Shown here: positions 46,220-56,546 of the stretch, piece after piece
How the letters are laid out: the number at the start of each line of letters is the position of its first letter
Numbering within the stretch: the first letter of the stretch is position 1
Assembly (NCBI GenBank): GCA_026873275.1
Contig: JANTUC010000004.1
Coordinates: 1,116,001 to 1,180,000 of the forward strand
Origin: Pseudopithomyces maydicus
Taxonomy: Eukaryota; Ascomycota; Dothideomycetes; Pleosporales; Didymosphaeriaceae
DNA: 64,000 nucleotides
Direction: 5' to 3'
Notes under the pieces: generated by a model
Database searches by the model: none
What the model was told of the DNA's origin: nothing
Seen by the model: the letters and a program-made list of their open reading frames with translations, nothing else
Position numbers and translations under genes: made by a program

Positions 46220-46939
46220 ATGGCCATCTCAACCCCAAATACCACGCTTTCCGCTAACGACAAAAGAATCTTGGACGCGCTGTTCGACCCAGAGACCCTC
46301 CCATCTTCTGTCGCAGCCTCCAAGTCTAACTCCGTGGTCGACGACTCCCTGCCTTCTCATCCAACTATTTCCTCACCACAACTCTCCGATCTCGAAGCAC
46401 AACAAAATGACCTGGTCCGACACATTACTTCCAGCTCATCAGCCCCCGAAATTGAAAACGCAATCAATCAAGAAGACGAGATAGTTAAATCACACCCATC
46501 TTATCCTAGCGCATATCTCAACCGCGCCATGCTTCGACGCATGAAATTGGAATACTCCCTTTCAAACGCATCTTCAATCTTCTCATCACCAGAGGTCGAT
46601 ATCGATGCCCTCTTTGCAGACATATCACGCGCAATATCCACATCCCTCTCAGCTTCATCTACCGCCACTACAGTATCTTCATATCAGGCCCGCATATTGC
46701 GAACAGCCTACTCCCACCGCGCATACTTGTATCTAAAAGCCGCCGAGTCAGGGGTTGAATGGAGAGGCAAAGGGAAGAGCGAGCTGGAGGAGCTCGCTAG
46801 CACGGATTTTGCGAGTGCGGCGAGGTTTGGAGACGAAGTGGCGAGGGAGATGAGCGTGAGGACGAACCCGTATGCGAAGATGTGCGGTGCGATTGTGAGG
46901 AATGCGTTGAAGGAAGAGAGGAAGGAAATGCTGGGTTGA
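46220..46939 (+). CDS. TTC36: TTC36-like tetratricopeptide protein
   Basis: A single 239-codon exon. The N-terminal ~95 residues are Ser-rich with a helical segment (LSDLEAQQNDLVRHI). A TPR-type segment follows, SHPSYPSAYLNRAMLRRMKL, matching the AYNNRAQALRLQ block of TTC36. A second helix pair, AYSHRAYLYLKAAE, leads to DFASAARFGDEVAREM and the family end NPYAKMCGAIVRNAL, matching the ARLGS...NPYAALCNRML signature. In mammals TTC36 is reported to bind HPD and protect it from ubiquitin-mediated loss. Here the gene is transcribed away from the HPPD gene with a shared 858-bp promoter. I call the homology from motif order and not from a search. Fungal members appear longer at the N-terminus and have a Ser-rich insert between the helices. 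Confidence 0.8.
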   Translation: MAISTPNTTLSANDKRILDALFDPETLPSSVAASKSNSVVDDSLPSHPTISSPQLSDLEAQQNDLVRHITSSSSAPEIENAINQEDEIVKSHPSYPSAYLNRAMLRRMKLEYSLSNASSIFSSPEVDIDALFADISRAISTSLSASSTATTVSSYQARILRTAYSHRAYLYLKAAESGVEWRGKGKSELEELASTDFASAARFGDEVAREMSVRTNPYAKMCGAIVRNALKEERKEMLG

Positions 46940-47375
46940 TTGGATGAGATTATTGTATATTAGATCAGGGTTGCGCACCTGAGATGTGACGCAGAATCGG
47001 TTTATCATATATCCACGAGCCCGATACTAGACAGGATTTTTATCTTATTTTGTGCCGAATAATTTGGTTGTCTTCTCTTGTAGGGGTTGCTTGACAAAGG
47101 GAACAACATGTTGTTCTCGGTGCTTGTTAGATATCGAAACTAAGGTTCATGCATCGATCCGGCCTGGTCATATATCTTATATAGCAAAGGTTTACATATA
47201 TTTTCCCTTCTCCTTAACTAAAACAAACATCTTGATAACATCTAGATAAATAACGATACAATGTTGGGCGCAAGGCATAATTCAATCGCAGCTCTATCGC
47301 AAACCTAAATCCCGACTTCTAAAAAGTATCGTCCAGCGTCTACAAGCAACCATTTCTAGGGTAAATCCGATATGA
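46940..47375. other. Convergent 3' flanks, 0.44 kb
   Basis: AT-rich sequence between the TTC36-like gene and the thioesterase-like gene. Nothing else seen. Confidence 0.4.
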
Positions 47376-48541
47376 TCATCGGTAAAGCAAGCTTATATCA
47401 GCAAACTCACCCAGTACGCCCTCCTTGCCACCGCTCCAAACCCCATGCAGATCGTCCAGCACAGTGTACGCTTCCGCAAACCTCAGTCCTCTCCGCCTTT
47501 CTCTTTCTATAACATCCCAGTTCCAGTCAACGGAGCCTTTCTCGGGCAAAACACCCTCCACATGCCCATTAGCATGTCCATTCATTTCTTCGGCATCGCC
47601 GCCCTCGTACAACCACCCCTCTGGCTTCTCTGGCACCATACCTGCGTCGAATAGGGCCTTCTCCGGTGGAATTGTCAGTCGACCGCGTTTAATCACGTAG
47701 CGAGCGATCGCCGTTGCGAATACCGCGCCCTTGAGCTTCTCAGGATCGACATCCTCGGTGCGTTTCGACTTGCGCCACGGTTGGAGGCTGTAAGAAGCGG
47801 GCTTGCCAACGCCGGGCTTCACGAGATGGGTAACCAGGTAAAACCATTTTCGATCCCAGGATAGGAGCCGCGTCCACATTTCAAATTTTTGGTATGGCAG
47901 GATTTCCTTTTTGAAATTGCACTGCACGCCTCCAAGAGCGATCATGTACTTTGCGTTTCCACCTTTTGGCTCTGTGCCGTCTGCGGCCCCGAGTCCGGTT
48001 GTGGCGGCTGTGACGGTGGCAGACTTGTTGCTTGCGCGCGGCATGTGGAATCCTCCCGACGAGACTTTTTGGATGCCATTTCGCATGATGGAGGTAAACA
48101 GGTGCGTGCGGCTGATATCCATGTCGGCGAAGTACGTCGAGTTGGATTTGTGCATGTTGAAGTCTATTTCGAGGAGGGGAGCGTGGGTCTGCGTAACGAC
48201 CGGTTGGAAGAGAGCATGAGGAGGTATCGGTGTGGGCTGGAAGAAGATCTGGTACCAGTAGGCTTTGAAGAAGCGGAACTACATCTGAATGTCAGCCTTG
48301 GTCCAACCAACCACACGGGTCCTCTGCCAGCGAGTGAACGTACATGCCAGACGAAAGGTAGGTTCTTAAAATTCATTAGAGCAAATAGAATAGCCAATAT
48401 CCTCCACACGCCCCCGGGTGCATTCACTCCGGTCCATCTGGCCAGCACACTGCGATAGGAAGGCTGGCTGACCAGCGCTGCAATAGCAGCTCCCACAGCT
48501 GCAACGCTCACGACGCGCGACATGGTGACTTTGAAACTCAT
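47376..48541 (-). CDS. THEM6-like hot-dog/thioesterase-family membrane protein
   Basis: Exons 48344-48541 and 47376-48278 (65-bp intron), giving 366 residues. The N-terminus has a hydrophobic segment (SRVVSVAAVGAAIAALV) and a second one (GGVWRILAILFALMNF), so it is probably membrane-bound. The hot-dog core shows LEIDFNMHKSNSTYFADMD, then SRTHLFTSIMRNGI, ALGGVQCNFKKEILPYQKFE and WTRLLSWDRKWFYLVTHL, the order seen in the THEM6/DSCD75 group of 4HBT-like proteins. Acyl-CoA substrate is not known. An alternative start is Met7 (48523). A GTGAGT in the last codons (near 47405) could be a donor to another exon, but the read-through end GVLGEFADI looks more like the family. Confidence 0.82.
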
Positions 48542-49319
48542 CAACGGGATCAGATCGCAAAACGTGAAAGGCGATAACACGCCATGAGAGCAGAAACTCA
48601 AGACTATATGGTGTATGTGGGTCTAAAGTGTGGGCTGTAGCGCGATGTCGTTCTTATCAGGGGCCTCGGCTCGGGGGATCGGCGCCGGGTTCCGGGGTGC
48701 AAGGGTCTTCGCAAGCAATTCTGGAAATGGTTACAAGAGGAGAGTGGGATTGGAGGAGCCTCGAATGACCGCTAGAATTCGCCATGGTGCCCTTGGTATC
48801 CTACATGGCGCCAGGATTACAAGTGTGAAATTATAGTAAGAAGAATATCTAGTAGGGCGACGCTAACCTGAAGAAGCAATCCATCGTACCGAGTTTTACT
48901 AAATTGGCGTTGATGGGGTCGATGGCGCTCCTTTTCAATGCTGAGAATTTGTTTGGCCGAACGAAGGACACGTCAAGCCGAAAGCATCTTGAATTCTCGG
49001 AATGCAACCCATATATTCCAGGCGATGAGTAATACTATTTCCGCGTCGGTCGTAGCGGTGGTACGCGAACTAAGCGCGCGGAAAAGGATAGCATTGCACG
49101 CGCCTTTAGAGAAACATCCCGCGGGAATCTCGGCGTACACCGAGGACACCGAAGAGAGTCATGCTGGCTATTTTCTATCCTATTTAGAGCACAGCCCTAC
49201 GTCCCTCTACTCGCCCCGGCATGACGTCCACGCAGCCGGGATTGTTTGCATATTCCCGTGCTCTGCATACAGCATCGGCCCATATAGTAATTATCGCGAA
49301 CGGTACAGGATACCCTGGT
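48542..49319. other. Intergenic, 0.78 kb
   Basis: Between two minus-strand genes. Short frames on the plus strand have no support. It holds the thioesterase-like gene promoter and the eIF2D terminator. Confidence 0.4.
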
Positions 49320-51470
49320 TTACCGCTTCTTCTTCGTCTTATCCACTATCTCGATCCAATTCTTGCTGACACCCCTCTTCTCCAACGCTTTGATGATGGC
49401 GTCCTTCTGTGGGCCCTGCACCATCACCTCCATGACAGGGTTCTTTGGGCTGCTACCCTGAAGGCGATCCACGCTTGTGCTACCTGCACATGTCTTCCGT
49501 AGCTCATCCGCAAGTGGCTGTGGCGCGATGTGGTATGGTTCGACGCCGCTGACTTTGGTCACGGTTTTATTTCCACTACGAGTTTCCAACAGAATCTGGA
49601 TCTTGGGCGGCGCACCAGCCTTCGGTTTTGAATCTGAAATGTCTTCGCCCTCACGAAGGATGGTGTGAAATGGTGAGGTCGCTGCCACCATGCGTTCAGC
49701 CAGTGCATCGCGAGTAATCGTGCCAGACGCAAGTGCGGCGTTATCCGCAGCCGAAGAACCAAGCAGGGCATCTGCAAGCTGAGGATTGATCCTGATGAGC
49801 CTCTTGTTCTTCTCCGATACTAGCTTTTCAGCATCTATATAGGCCGTCAGCAACTGCTTCAGTTCTACCGCTGTGTACAGGCCGCGGGGATCAGCTTTGG
49901 ATGCGTTGAGGATCGGCGCAAGCTTCTCTTTGGGTCGGAGCAATGCGACCATTTTGAGTTTTTGCCCGACAGAAGACTCGGCAGTAAGTGGTGCCGCGGG
50001 TTTTCCATTTGTACTTGATGATGCCGGAGCGTCTTTCTTCGGCAACCGATACGGCACGAAAGCCTCTACTTGTCTGTCGGTGAAGTCCACATCCAATATC
50101 ACCGTTTCATTGCCGTTCTGGTCTTTGGATTTTACGATTTGCTGCTTATCAAGATACTTGATGAATTTTCGGATGTTCTTCCAGCTTGTCTTCTTCATTT
50201 GTAACGCAGCGGTTCTTGCTGGTGTATAAGTCGGAAGAAAAGGATGAACAAGAAGGGACATAACTTTGGATTGCGACAGTGGGAAGTCGAGGCCAAATGT
50301 AGGATGATTCTTGTTGTGGTCCATATGATAACGCACGCCAAAGAGAAATGCATCTCGGAAGGCATCATCAATCTCTGAGCACAGTTAGCAACATGCAACA
50401 TGCGCGGGCTAACGGCACTGCGGTTTGGTCTGTAACTTACCCTTCTGGGATAACGGCTTTTCGTCCACTGTTTCCACTGCATCCCTGAGCGACGGTGCAT
50501 CCTCACCCTCGAGCCCCTGTGCTTTTTCGGCTTCTGATCGCTCGGAAGGATCTGCATCTAATGCAATGCCGCCTTCTTGTTCCTCTTGTAGATCTATGCC
50601 GGCAGCTTGCGCAGCTAACTCTGCATCCTCCTTGTCGTCGTCCCAACCCTGCAGGAGCGATGGCGGTTCGGAGCCCGGGTTGCCGGCCGGGTTCCATGAC
50701 CAAAGCTCATCACCAGCCCAATGAAAGGTCGAAACAGCGTGTCCCTTCATGCCCTGTACACTTCCTAGAGAACTAACGTCGATCTCGCACGTACCGACGG
50801 CCATTGGTACTGTGGGTGCTTCGAGAGAGGCGATGGCGACTACTGCGCCCTTGGTCGCCTTCTGAGGAAACGGCGGACCTCGCTGGAGTCCAGGGGTCAT
50901 GAGGTCTGCGCCACCCTGTAGCTTCTCGACGACGAAAGAGGGTGTATAGAGGAGTGGGACGATTCGCGGGTTGTGCCAAAGTGTGTACACTGCACAATGG
51001 TCAGCCATGTTTCAAGACACAGACGCGACGTCAGAATGATTGATCCGAGTGTTGAATATGCTCGATGGATTGCTTCTTGGAGGCACTCACCAGTTGGGTA
51101 CATTGTATCTCCCACCTTGGCCCACAAGACCCTCTGGTCACCCCCAGTCCCCTCATGACTGCCGACATATAGCGTGCCAGAGACTTGCTTCAAGTCGGGA
51201 CCAGCAGTGGTGGTAAAGCGGGCCGACAGTGCATTCTCGGGCAGTAATGACTTGCGCAACGCTGTGAGACCTGCGGTGGATGCGGACTTATCGTCTGGGT
51301 CCGCGGCGGCATCGGCGGGTACTTGGAGGCCAAAGTCAGCTATAATCTGGTCGGCAGTCCTGCGGCGCTCTGACGATTTGAGCGGACTGAGCGGCTTGAT
51401 CTAGCTGGCGTGAGCTGGCGGCAGGGACAACAAAGCGCAGCCGACATACGGTGGGTTTCTTTTTGAACAT
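49320..51470 (-). CDS. TMA64: Translation initiation/recycling factor eIF2D
   Basis: Acts on 40S subunits to deliver or eject tRNA during non-canonical initiation and post-termination recycling. Four exons: 51450-51470, 51091-51400, 50441-50989, 49320-50374, giving 644 residues. It begins MFKKKPTIKPLSPLKSSERR, the family start. The PUA-type region shows GDTMYPTVYTLWHNPRIVPL and KLQGGADLMTPGL. An acidic linker follows. The winged-helix and SWIB/MDM2-like parts show SWKNIRKFIKYLDKQQIVK and ADALLGSS. The C-terminal SUI1 domain shows KIQILLETRSGNKTVTKVSG, PLADELRKTCAGSTSV and VMVQGPQKDAIIKALEKRGV. Exon 1 is only 21 nt. The gene is divergent from RNase H2A with 0.7 kb between starts. Confidence 0.96.
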
Positions 51471-52166
51471 GACGTGCGGGTGCGACTAGAAGGTAGAAAC
51501 GTCGGGCGCTGTATAATCGGCGCAGATTGTGGGTCGGACGTAGATGTCGTAGTTTGACGCGATGGTCGCGTAAAGCTCGTGATCGATTTTATGCCCAGCG
51601 GTTGCAGACCCCGCTGAAGTCATTGCCTAAAAGGCGAGAGCTATGAGAGGCTTAGCGCGGGGCGATCGTCCCTGGAGTGCAGTGTGTGGGTGTATGAGTC
51701 CAACTCACTCATCATGACCTCGAACGCCCGGCCGGATCTGAGGTCATCCTATGAGCCGGATCTTGTCTGCCGGTCTACTCATAGGCATGCGTGTCTGCTT
51801 ATCCGGGTCTCTTCTGGTCACTGGTAGGTAGGAGTGGCGTTGCAGGTGCTGCTGAGAGCACATTTCAAGTGCACAGTACGCATACCACGTCAAATAAATA
51901 ATAGAAAATATCCAAACCCCCCAAACTCAGTAAACATCCACAGCATCGACGAGAGGGTCGTCCAAGTCCATAGGCATTAGACGCTCCCGCGCGGGATGCA
52001 CGCGCTAGATGGGGGCTTACTTAAGATGGATCAGATGATTGGCGACGCGCTCGCGTCTCGCCCTTGACGCGTCTCTAAGCAACCGCGCATAGCATCTGTC
52101 AAAACCCTCATATCCAACACAGTGACTACGCCACCACAGCTACGCTATCCACATTCGGCCGAAAGC
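51471..52166. other. Divergent promoter region, eIF2D and RNase H2A
   Basis: About 700 bp, no credible frame. Expected to hold both promoters; no specific element recognised. Confidence 0.4.
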
Positions 52167-53259
52167 ATGGCCGACTCGCGCGAAGACGTCCAGATGGACG
52201 CTGAGGAAATTGACCTCGAAACTCCGACTCCAGGCGTGTTCAGGGCGCCCTCCATCAGAAGAGCTGACCTGTTGGCGGGAAAGTCCTACTCACACTTTTC
52301 GCCTATCCCGTCGCAACTCACAGAAGATATGGGCAAGGAGGTTGTCTTGGGTGTCGACGAAGCCGGCCGTGGTCCAGTTTTGGGTACGTACGTGTCTTGC
52401 CACCAACGCATACATGACACTTACTCTTCCAGGTCCGATGGTCTACGCTCTCTTCTACTTATCCATTGAGCTGCAGCAGAGCCTTCTAGCTGAAACACAC
52501 CATTTTGACGACTCCAAAGTCCTTACCCCGGAAGTGCGCTCTAGCTTGATGCGGAAACTTTGCACAAGGGATACAGACCTCCACGCGGCGTGTGGCTGGG
52601 CGACCCGTCTGATGTCCGCCCGCGATATCTCCGCCCACATGCTGGCCCCATCAACCTACAATCTCAACGCCCAGGCTATGGACGCCACCATAGCACTTAT
52701 CAAAGAGGTCATGGCCATGGGAGTCAACGTCAAGGAGATCTATATTGACACCATTGGAAAGCCCGAAGTGTACCAGAAGAAGCTCGAGCTGATCTGGCCC
52801 ACTGTGCGCATCACAGTTGCAAAGAAAGCCGATAGCCTATATCCCGTTGTGAGTGCCGCTTCGGTTTGCGCCAAAGTCACCCGAGATGCAGCCCTCGAAA
52901 TAGGGTACGAACCTTATCGAAACTCCGCGGGTAGCGAGACTGTCAACGAAAAGTCGAAAGACGACGGTGAGGTCGCATGGGGGTCGGGCTATCCAGCTGA
53001 TGCTCGCACTGTGACATGGCTTAAACAAAACATGGATCCAGTTTTCGGCTGGGGCAACGAGTGCCGGTTCTCCTGGAGCACAGCTAAAGAGCTGCTAGAA
53101 GGCAAGAATGCACAGGTCAAGGTCGACTGGCCTGTCGATGATGACGGAAATGGGGACATGCGCCTAACGGATTTCTTTACAGCGAAGAACGAGGCTGGGG
53201 GTGACGAGCTCGTTGATTGGTTTGGTAAGCGAGTAACGGAGGAAATGGAAATCTTCTAG
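52167..53259 (+). CDS. RNH201: Ribonuclease H2 catalytic subunit A
   Basis: Cuts RNA in RNA/DNA hybrids and removes single ribonucleotides from DNA in the nucleus. Exons 52167-52383 and 52433-53259 (49-bp intron), giving 347 residues. Type 2 RNase HII motifs are present: VVLGVDEAGRGPVLGPMVYA with catalytic Asp64 and Glu65, FDDSKVLTPEVR, the block KEIYIDTIGKPEVYQKKLEL with its Asp, and KKADSLYPVVSAASVCAKVT. The C-terminus has SGYPADARTVTWL and FGWGNECRFSWSTAKELL. The ATG at 52167 (MADSREDVQMDAEE) is the first in frame. Length and motif set are normal for eukaryotic RNASEH2A. Confidence 0.97.
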
Positions 53260-53921
53260 ACGCATATACCCGCATCTTTTGCGCCCGTCCACATCACCTG
53301 CATCTTTTCTCGAATGCTTAGCGACAAATGCAGCAACCGCTTAGGCTACCGATGCACTGCACTAGGCCGTGGGATACATCATGGGGGCAGATGACGGTGT
53401 AGGAACGGACGTGCGTGCATGCCACGGAATCCGGTCGTTAGTCGCCGGGCTACTACACATACTCCGACGCAATGGCCACCCAACGCCAACGCCATACCCA
53501 GAATCGCACCCATGCTACAGGGGATTTTACGACATCGGGAACCAAAAGTACCTTGCAGGATGATCACGTTTATATGTGTCGCTTCCCTTCGGTTGCTGAC
53601 CCTGCAGTAAAACCCATTGCATCATCTCACTTGCCTTGCTACATATGCACCCTGTTATTGTTCAGCGTCTGGGTTTTTTTCATTTGAGCGTTCATCGGTA
53701 TTGTAACGATTTCCCGCTAGTATATTATCCCTAGCTCCGCACTCGCTCCACCAGGACGGCCTACGATCAAGTCCAGGCACAGCCTCGCGGTAGCATCTCA
53801 ACCTTTCTACTTTTGAACATCACGACTTTCACTCCGATCTGTATAACAGCACGGAGACGAAGTGTGCTGCACTTCAGAATTCAGCATTAACACATCATCC
53901 TTGGTACCAAATCACGACACG
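53260..53921. other. Intergenic, 0.66 kb
   Basis: Holds the RNase H2A terminator and the promoter of the next gene. No gene recognised. Confidence 0.4.
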
Positions 53922-55124
53922 ATGTGCGTCATCATCCCTATCGACCACACACCATGCACACACACCGTTGCCCTATGGCAGCATTGCGCGAACGCTCCTC
54001 GTTCTGTATTTGGTCACAAACCATGCTCTCATATTCGACAACACGGCCGTCCCATCCTTACACGGAAACTTTGTCACAATTGCGGCGGTCCCAGATATTT
54101 TGCGCGAAGAGGAGGATTGGCTGCTCGTGGCAGTGGTAGCTCCATGCTAGACGAGGTCAAGGAACAGAAGGAGGAACAGGGCGACCAGTATGACTCTGGC
54201 TACCAAAGTGATCTGATACCCGAAGCGGATGAGGAGGCTGAACATGACGATTCCTTGTTGTCGCCGCGACAGTCAGCGGCATCGATGCGATGGAAGAGAG
54301 AATTTTCGAACCAACGTTCGTCAAACATTCCTCGATCATCGGGACAAAAGTCTAACTGGCGACCGAACCTCAAGCGTGATCTCAGCGAGAGCTCATCGTC
54401 TGTCTCTTCCGGTTTTTCGTCTCGCCGTACATCTATGGATTCCACTATTTCCAAGCCTGATAACACAAATACCCACTCGTTCCAGTCCCGGCTGTCTTAC
54501 AGCAGTATGAAGAAACTCGCACAGTCCTTGACGCCCATAATACGCAGTCCGTCTCCACGACGTGCTTCCGTTGTCTCGTTTCAGGACATTACGCCACCAG
54601 TCACTCCACCAGAGTGCCACGAATCACCAAAACGGAAGGGTTCGACGTTGCTTCACCCATCTTCACCTCAGATGGAGCCCGTATCTGCTCTCCCGGAAGA
54701 AGAGAGCTTCCCAGTTGATTTCTCACTACCGACTTCAGTACCTAACGGCATGTCTACACCTCCCCAAGAGAGCTTTCCTCGCAAGAACAGCACTCTCCTT
54801 CACCCATCATCCCCAATCGATGAACACAATGGGCTGTGTTCAGCAAAAACAATCATCAGCCTTCCGCCGACGCCACAGACTACGCCAACATTCGGATGTT
54901 TCAAGCGGAGCACATCTGCACTCAGCTCTAGGTCGAACGACGACGAATGGGAAGAACCACTACATTCCTCGCACTCTGACGTAGAATACGATTCCGACGA
55001 CGACCAGTCCGTGGCGGCCTTCGCACCTCACCGCAGTTCCGTGAGAGTGGCGCGTCAAGGTCAGACCGCCCGCGCAAGCAGGATTTCTTTCCACGGCAAT
55101 CAGCTACGCATATTGCAGTATTAG
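53922..55124 (+). CDS. Orphan protein with N-terminal Cys/His module
   Basis: A single 400-codon exon starting MCVIIPIDHTPCTHTVALWQ. The first ~60 residues carry clustered Cys and His (Cys2, Cys12, His14, Cys22, Cys35, His37, Cys50, Cys53) with CHNCGG at the end, a layout that could hold one or two zinc ions. The remainder is disordered and Ser/Pro-rich with repeated STLLHPSSP and ITPPVTPPE and phosphorylatable SPSPRR motifs, plus an acidic patch DSDDD near the end. I recognise no domain and expect a lineage-restricted fungal protein. The upstream open frame starts with GTG only, so the ATG at 53922 was chosen. Confidence 0.7.
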   Translation: MCVIIPIDHTPCTHTVALWQHCANAPRSVFGHKPCSHIRQHGRPILTRKLCHNCGGPRYFARRGGLAARGSGSSMLDEVKEQKEEQGDQYDSGYQSDLIPEADEEAEHDDSLLSPRQSAASMRWKREFSNQRSSNIPRSSGQKSNWRPNLKRDLSESSSSVSSGFSSRRTSMDSTISKPDNTNTHSFQSRLSYSSMKKLAQSLTPIIRSPSPRRASVVSFQDITPPVTPPECHESPKRKGSTLLHPSSPQMEPVSALPEEESFPVDFSLPTSVPNGMSTPPQESFPRKNSTLLHPSSPIDEHNGLCSAKTIISLPPTPQTTPTFGCFKRSTSALSSRSNDDEWEEPLHSSHSDVEYDSDDDQSVAAFAPHRSSVRVARQGQTARASRISFHGNQLRILQY

Positions 55125-56546
55125 AAGTAGCATGTGCAGGACCCTGCAGCGAAGTTGCATGAAGTTGGCCCTGTGTTAGTTTCGCTGCGTGGCCTTGTAG
55201 GAGTTGGCGTGGGATTACGGTGCGATACGCGAGCGAACTACCGAATGGAGATGGAGCGCTTGGATTGGCCGGGGCTACGGGATGTAGGGAGCACAAGCCT
55301 CAAATCTGAACCCCGAGGCCATCCTTCGCCTTGCAATATTCGGCAATATCCTGCGATAGTGGCGCCCGGTGCGCTGTGGCTGTTTGATAGGCGGTCAGGC
55401 GGTCAGTCGGGGTACGGAGTTTGCGCTGGAAGTACAGATTGCATAGACTGCAGTCGAGCGTGGCATAGAATTGTTTTTTTGAGCGTTATTAGCGTTGAGG
55501 CATACTTAGATTTTCGGGGCACTCGTTTACGATAGCAAAAAATACACGAACTACCTTTATCCTCTCCTGTTCGAAGTGATCTTGACATTGTCGCACTGCG
55601 GTAGGTAGTCATTCATTTCCACAATTGTTCGTGGTGTTTCCAGGCAGCCCTGTGCCATACAAAGCCCCCACGGCACCATGCGCTAACTTCATGGGGATTA
55701 TCCCACAAACCCCATCACCAACATCGCTCCTCTCCTACCCCACAAACTCTATTTCACATCAGCCCATCCACCAACACATTCCAACACCATCACCAGCACA
55801 TCATAGTTGCACGTATGCAGGGTCCAACGTAGGCGCAGCGGCCAGGAAATGCAGGGACCATTGGTACCCCCGCACGGGTGTCTCGAACCTATGGAGTCGC
55901 ATGCGAGATCGGAGAATCAGGAATGCGGGTAATTTCAAACGAGAGCATGAAGCACCTAGAACATTCCGTTAAACCTTTTTGCCCGTGATTAGACAGGGGA
56001 GTTGTGAGGCACATGGTCAGCTATGCTCAGACATGGCCCGTTGAACACCGAATTCATGTTCTGGGCCACACGATAATACCGTGGTATGAGACAACACATG
56101 ATCATTTGCATCCCAGTTCAATATATCATTAAATTCTTATTTGGGTAATGTTTTCATGCTTATGAGGCTTTAGAAGGGACCGTATCATTAATGATAAAGA
56201 GACAATGTCTGGCACGAGCTCAAGCCTACAAAGAAGCTTTAGCGGCATGGTTGAATGATAAAGAAACAGCGGTCACCCGGTGGAGACGAGGCGAAAACAT
56301 AAAGACGAATCTGCTGTATTGAACATTAGGGCGTCTTATTGTTTGAGGAAGACATCGATGTACACACCTTCCCACAGGACCACTCAACTTTACAGTCGAC
56401 TAGCTCTGAAGATGGAAATGAGCTCCGCTGTATGACACTGATTCTATAGTTACTGAATCGTAAATCTCCGCAAGGCAAGTTCATTTACATCGAGACTCAA
56501 TAAACTTAACCAGCAAAAGCTCCCTATTCATCTACGACAGCTCGAG
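55125..56546. other. 1.4-kb intergenic interval
   Basis: No credible gene; the longest frames are about 120-130 codons, overlapping on both strands. The right half (about 56090-56546) is AT-rich and serves as the promoter of the next gene. Confidence 0.45.

Noticed and set aside
47376..47410. Extra 3' intron in the thioesterase-like gene (GTGAGT near 47405)
   Set aside because: The unspliced end looks more family-like and the alternative tail is basic and unlike relatives. Left as a possibility only.
47889..48458. 189-codon plus-strand frame
   Set aside because: Antisense shadow of the thioesterase-like gene, crossing its intron.
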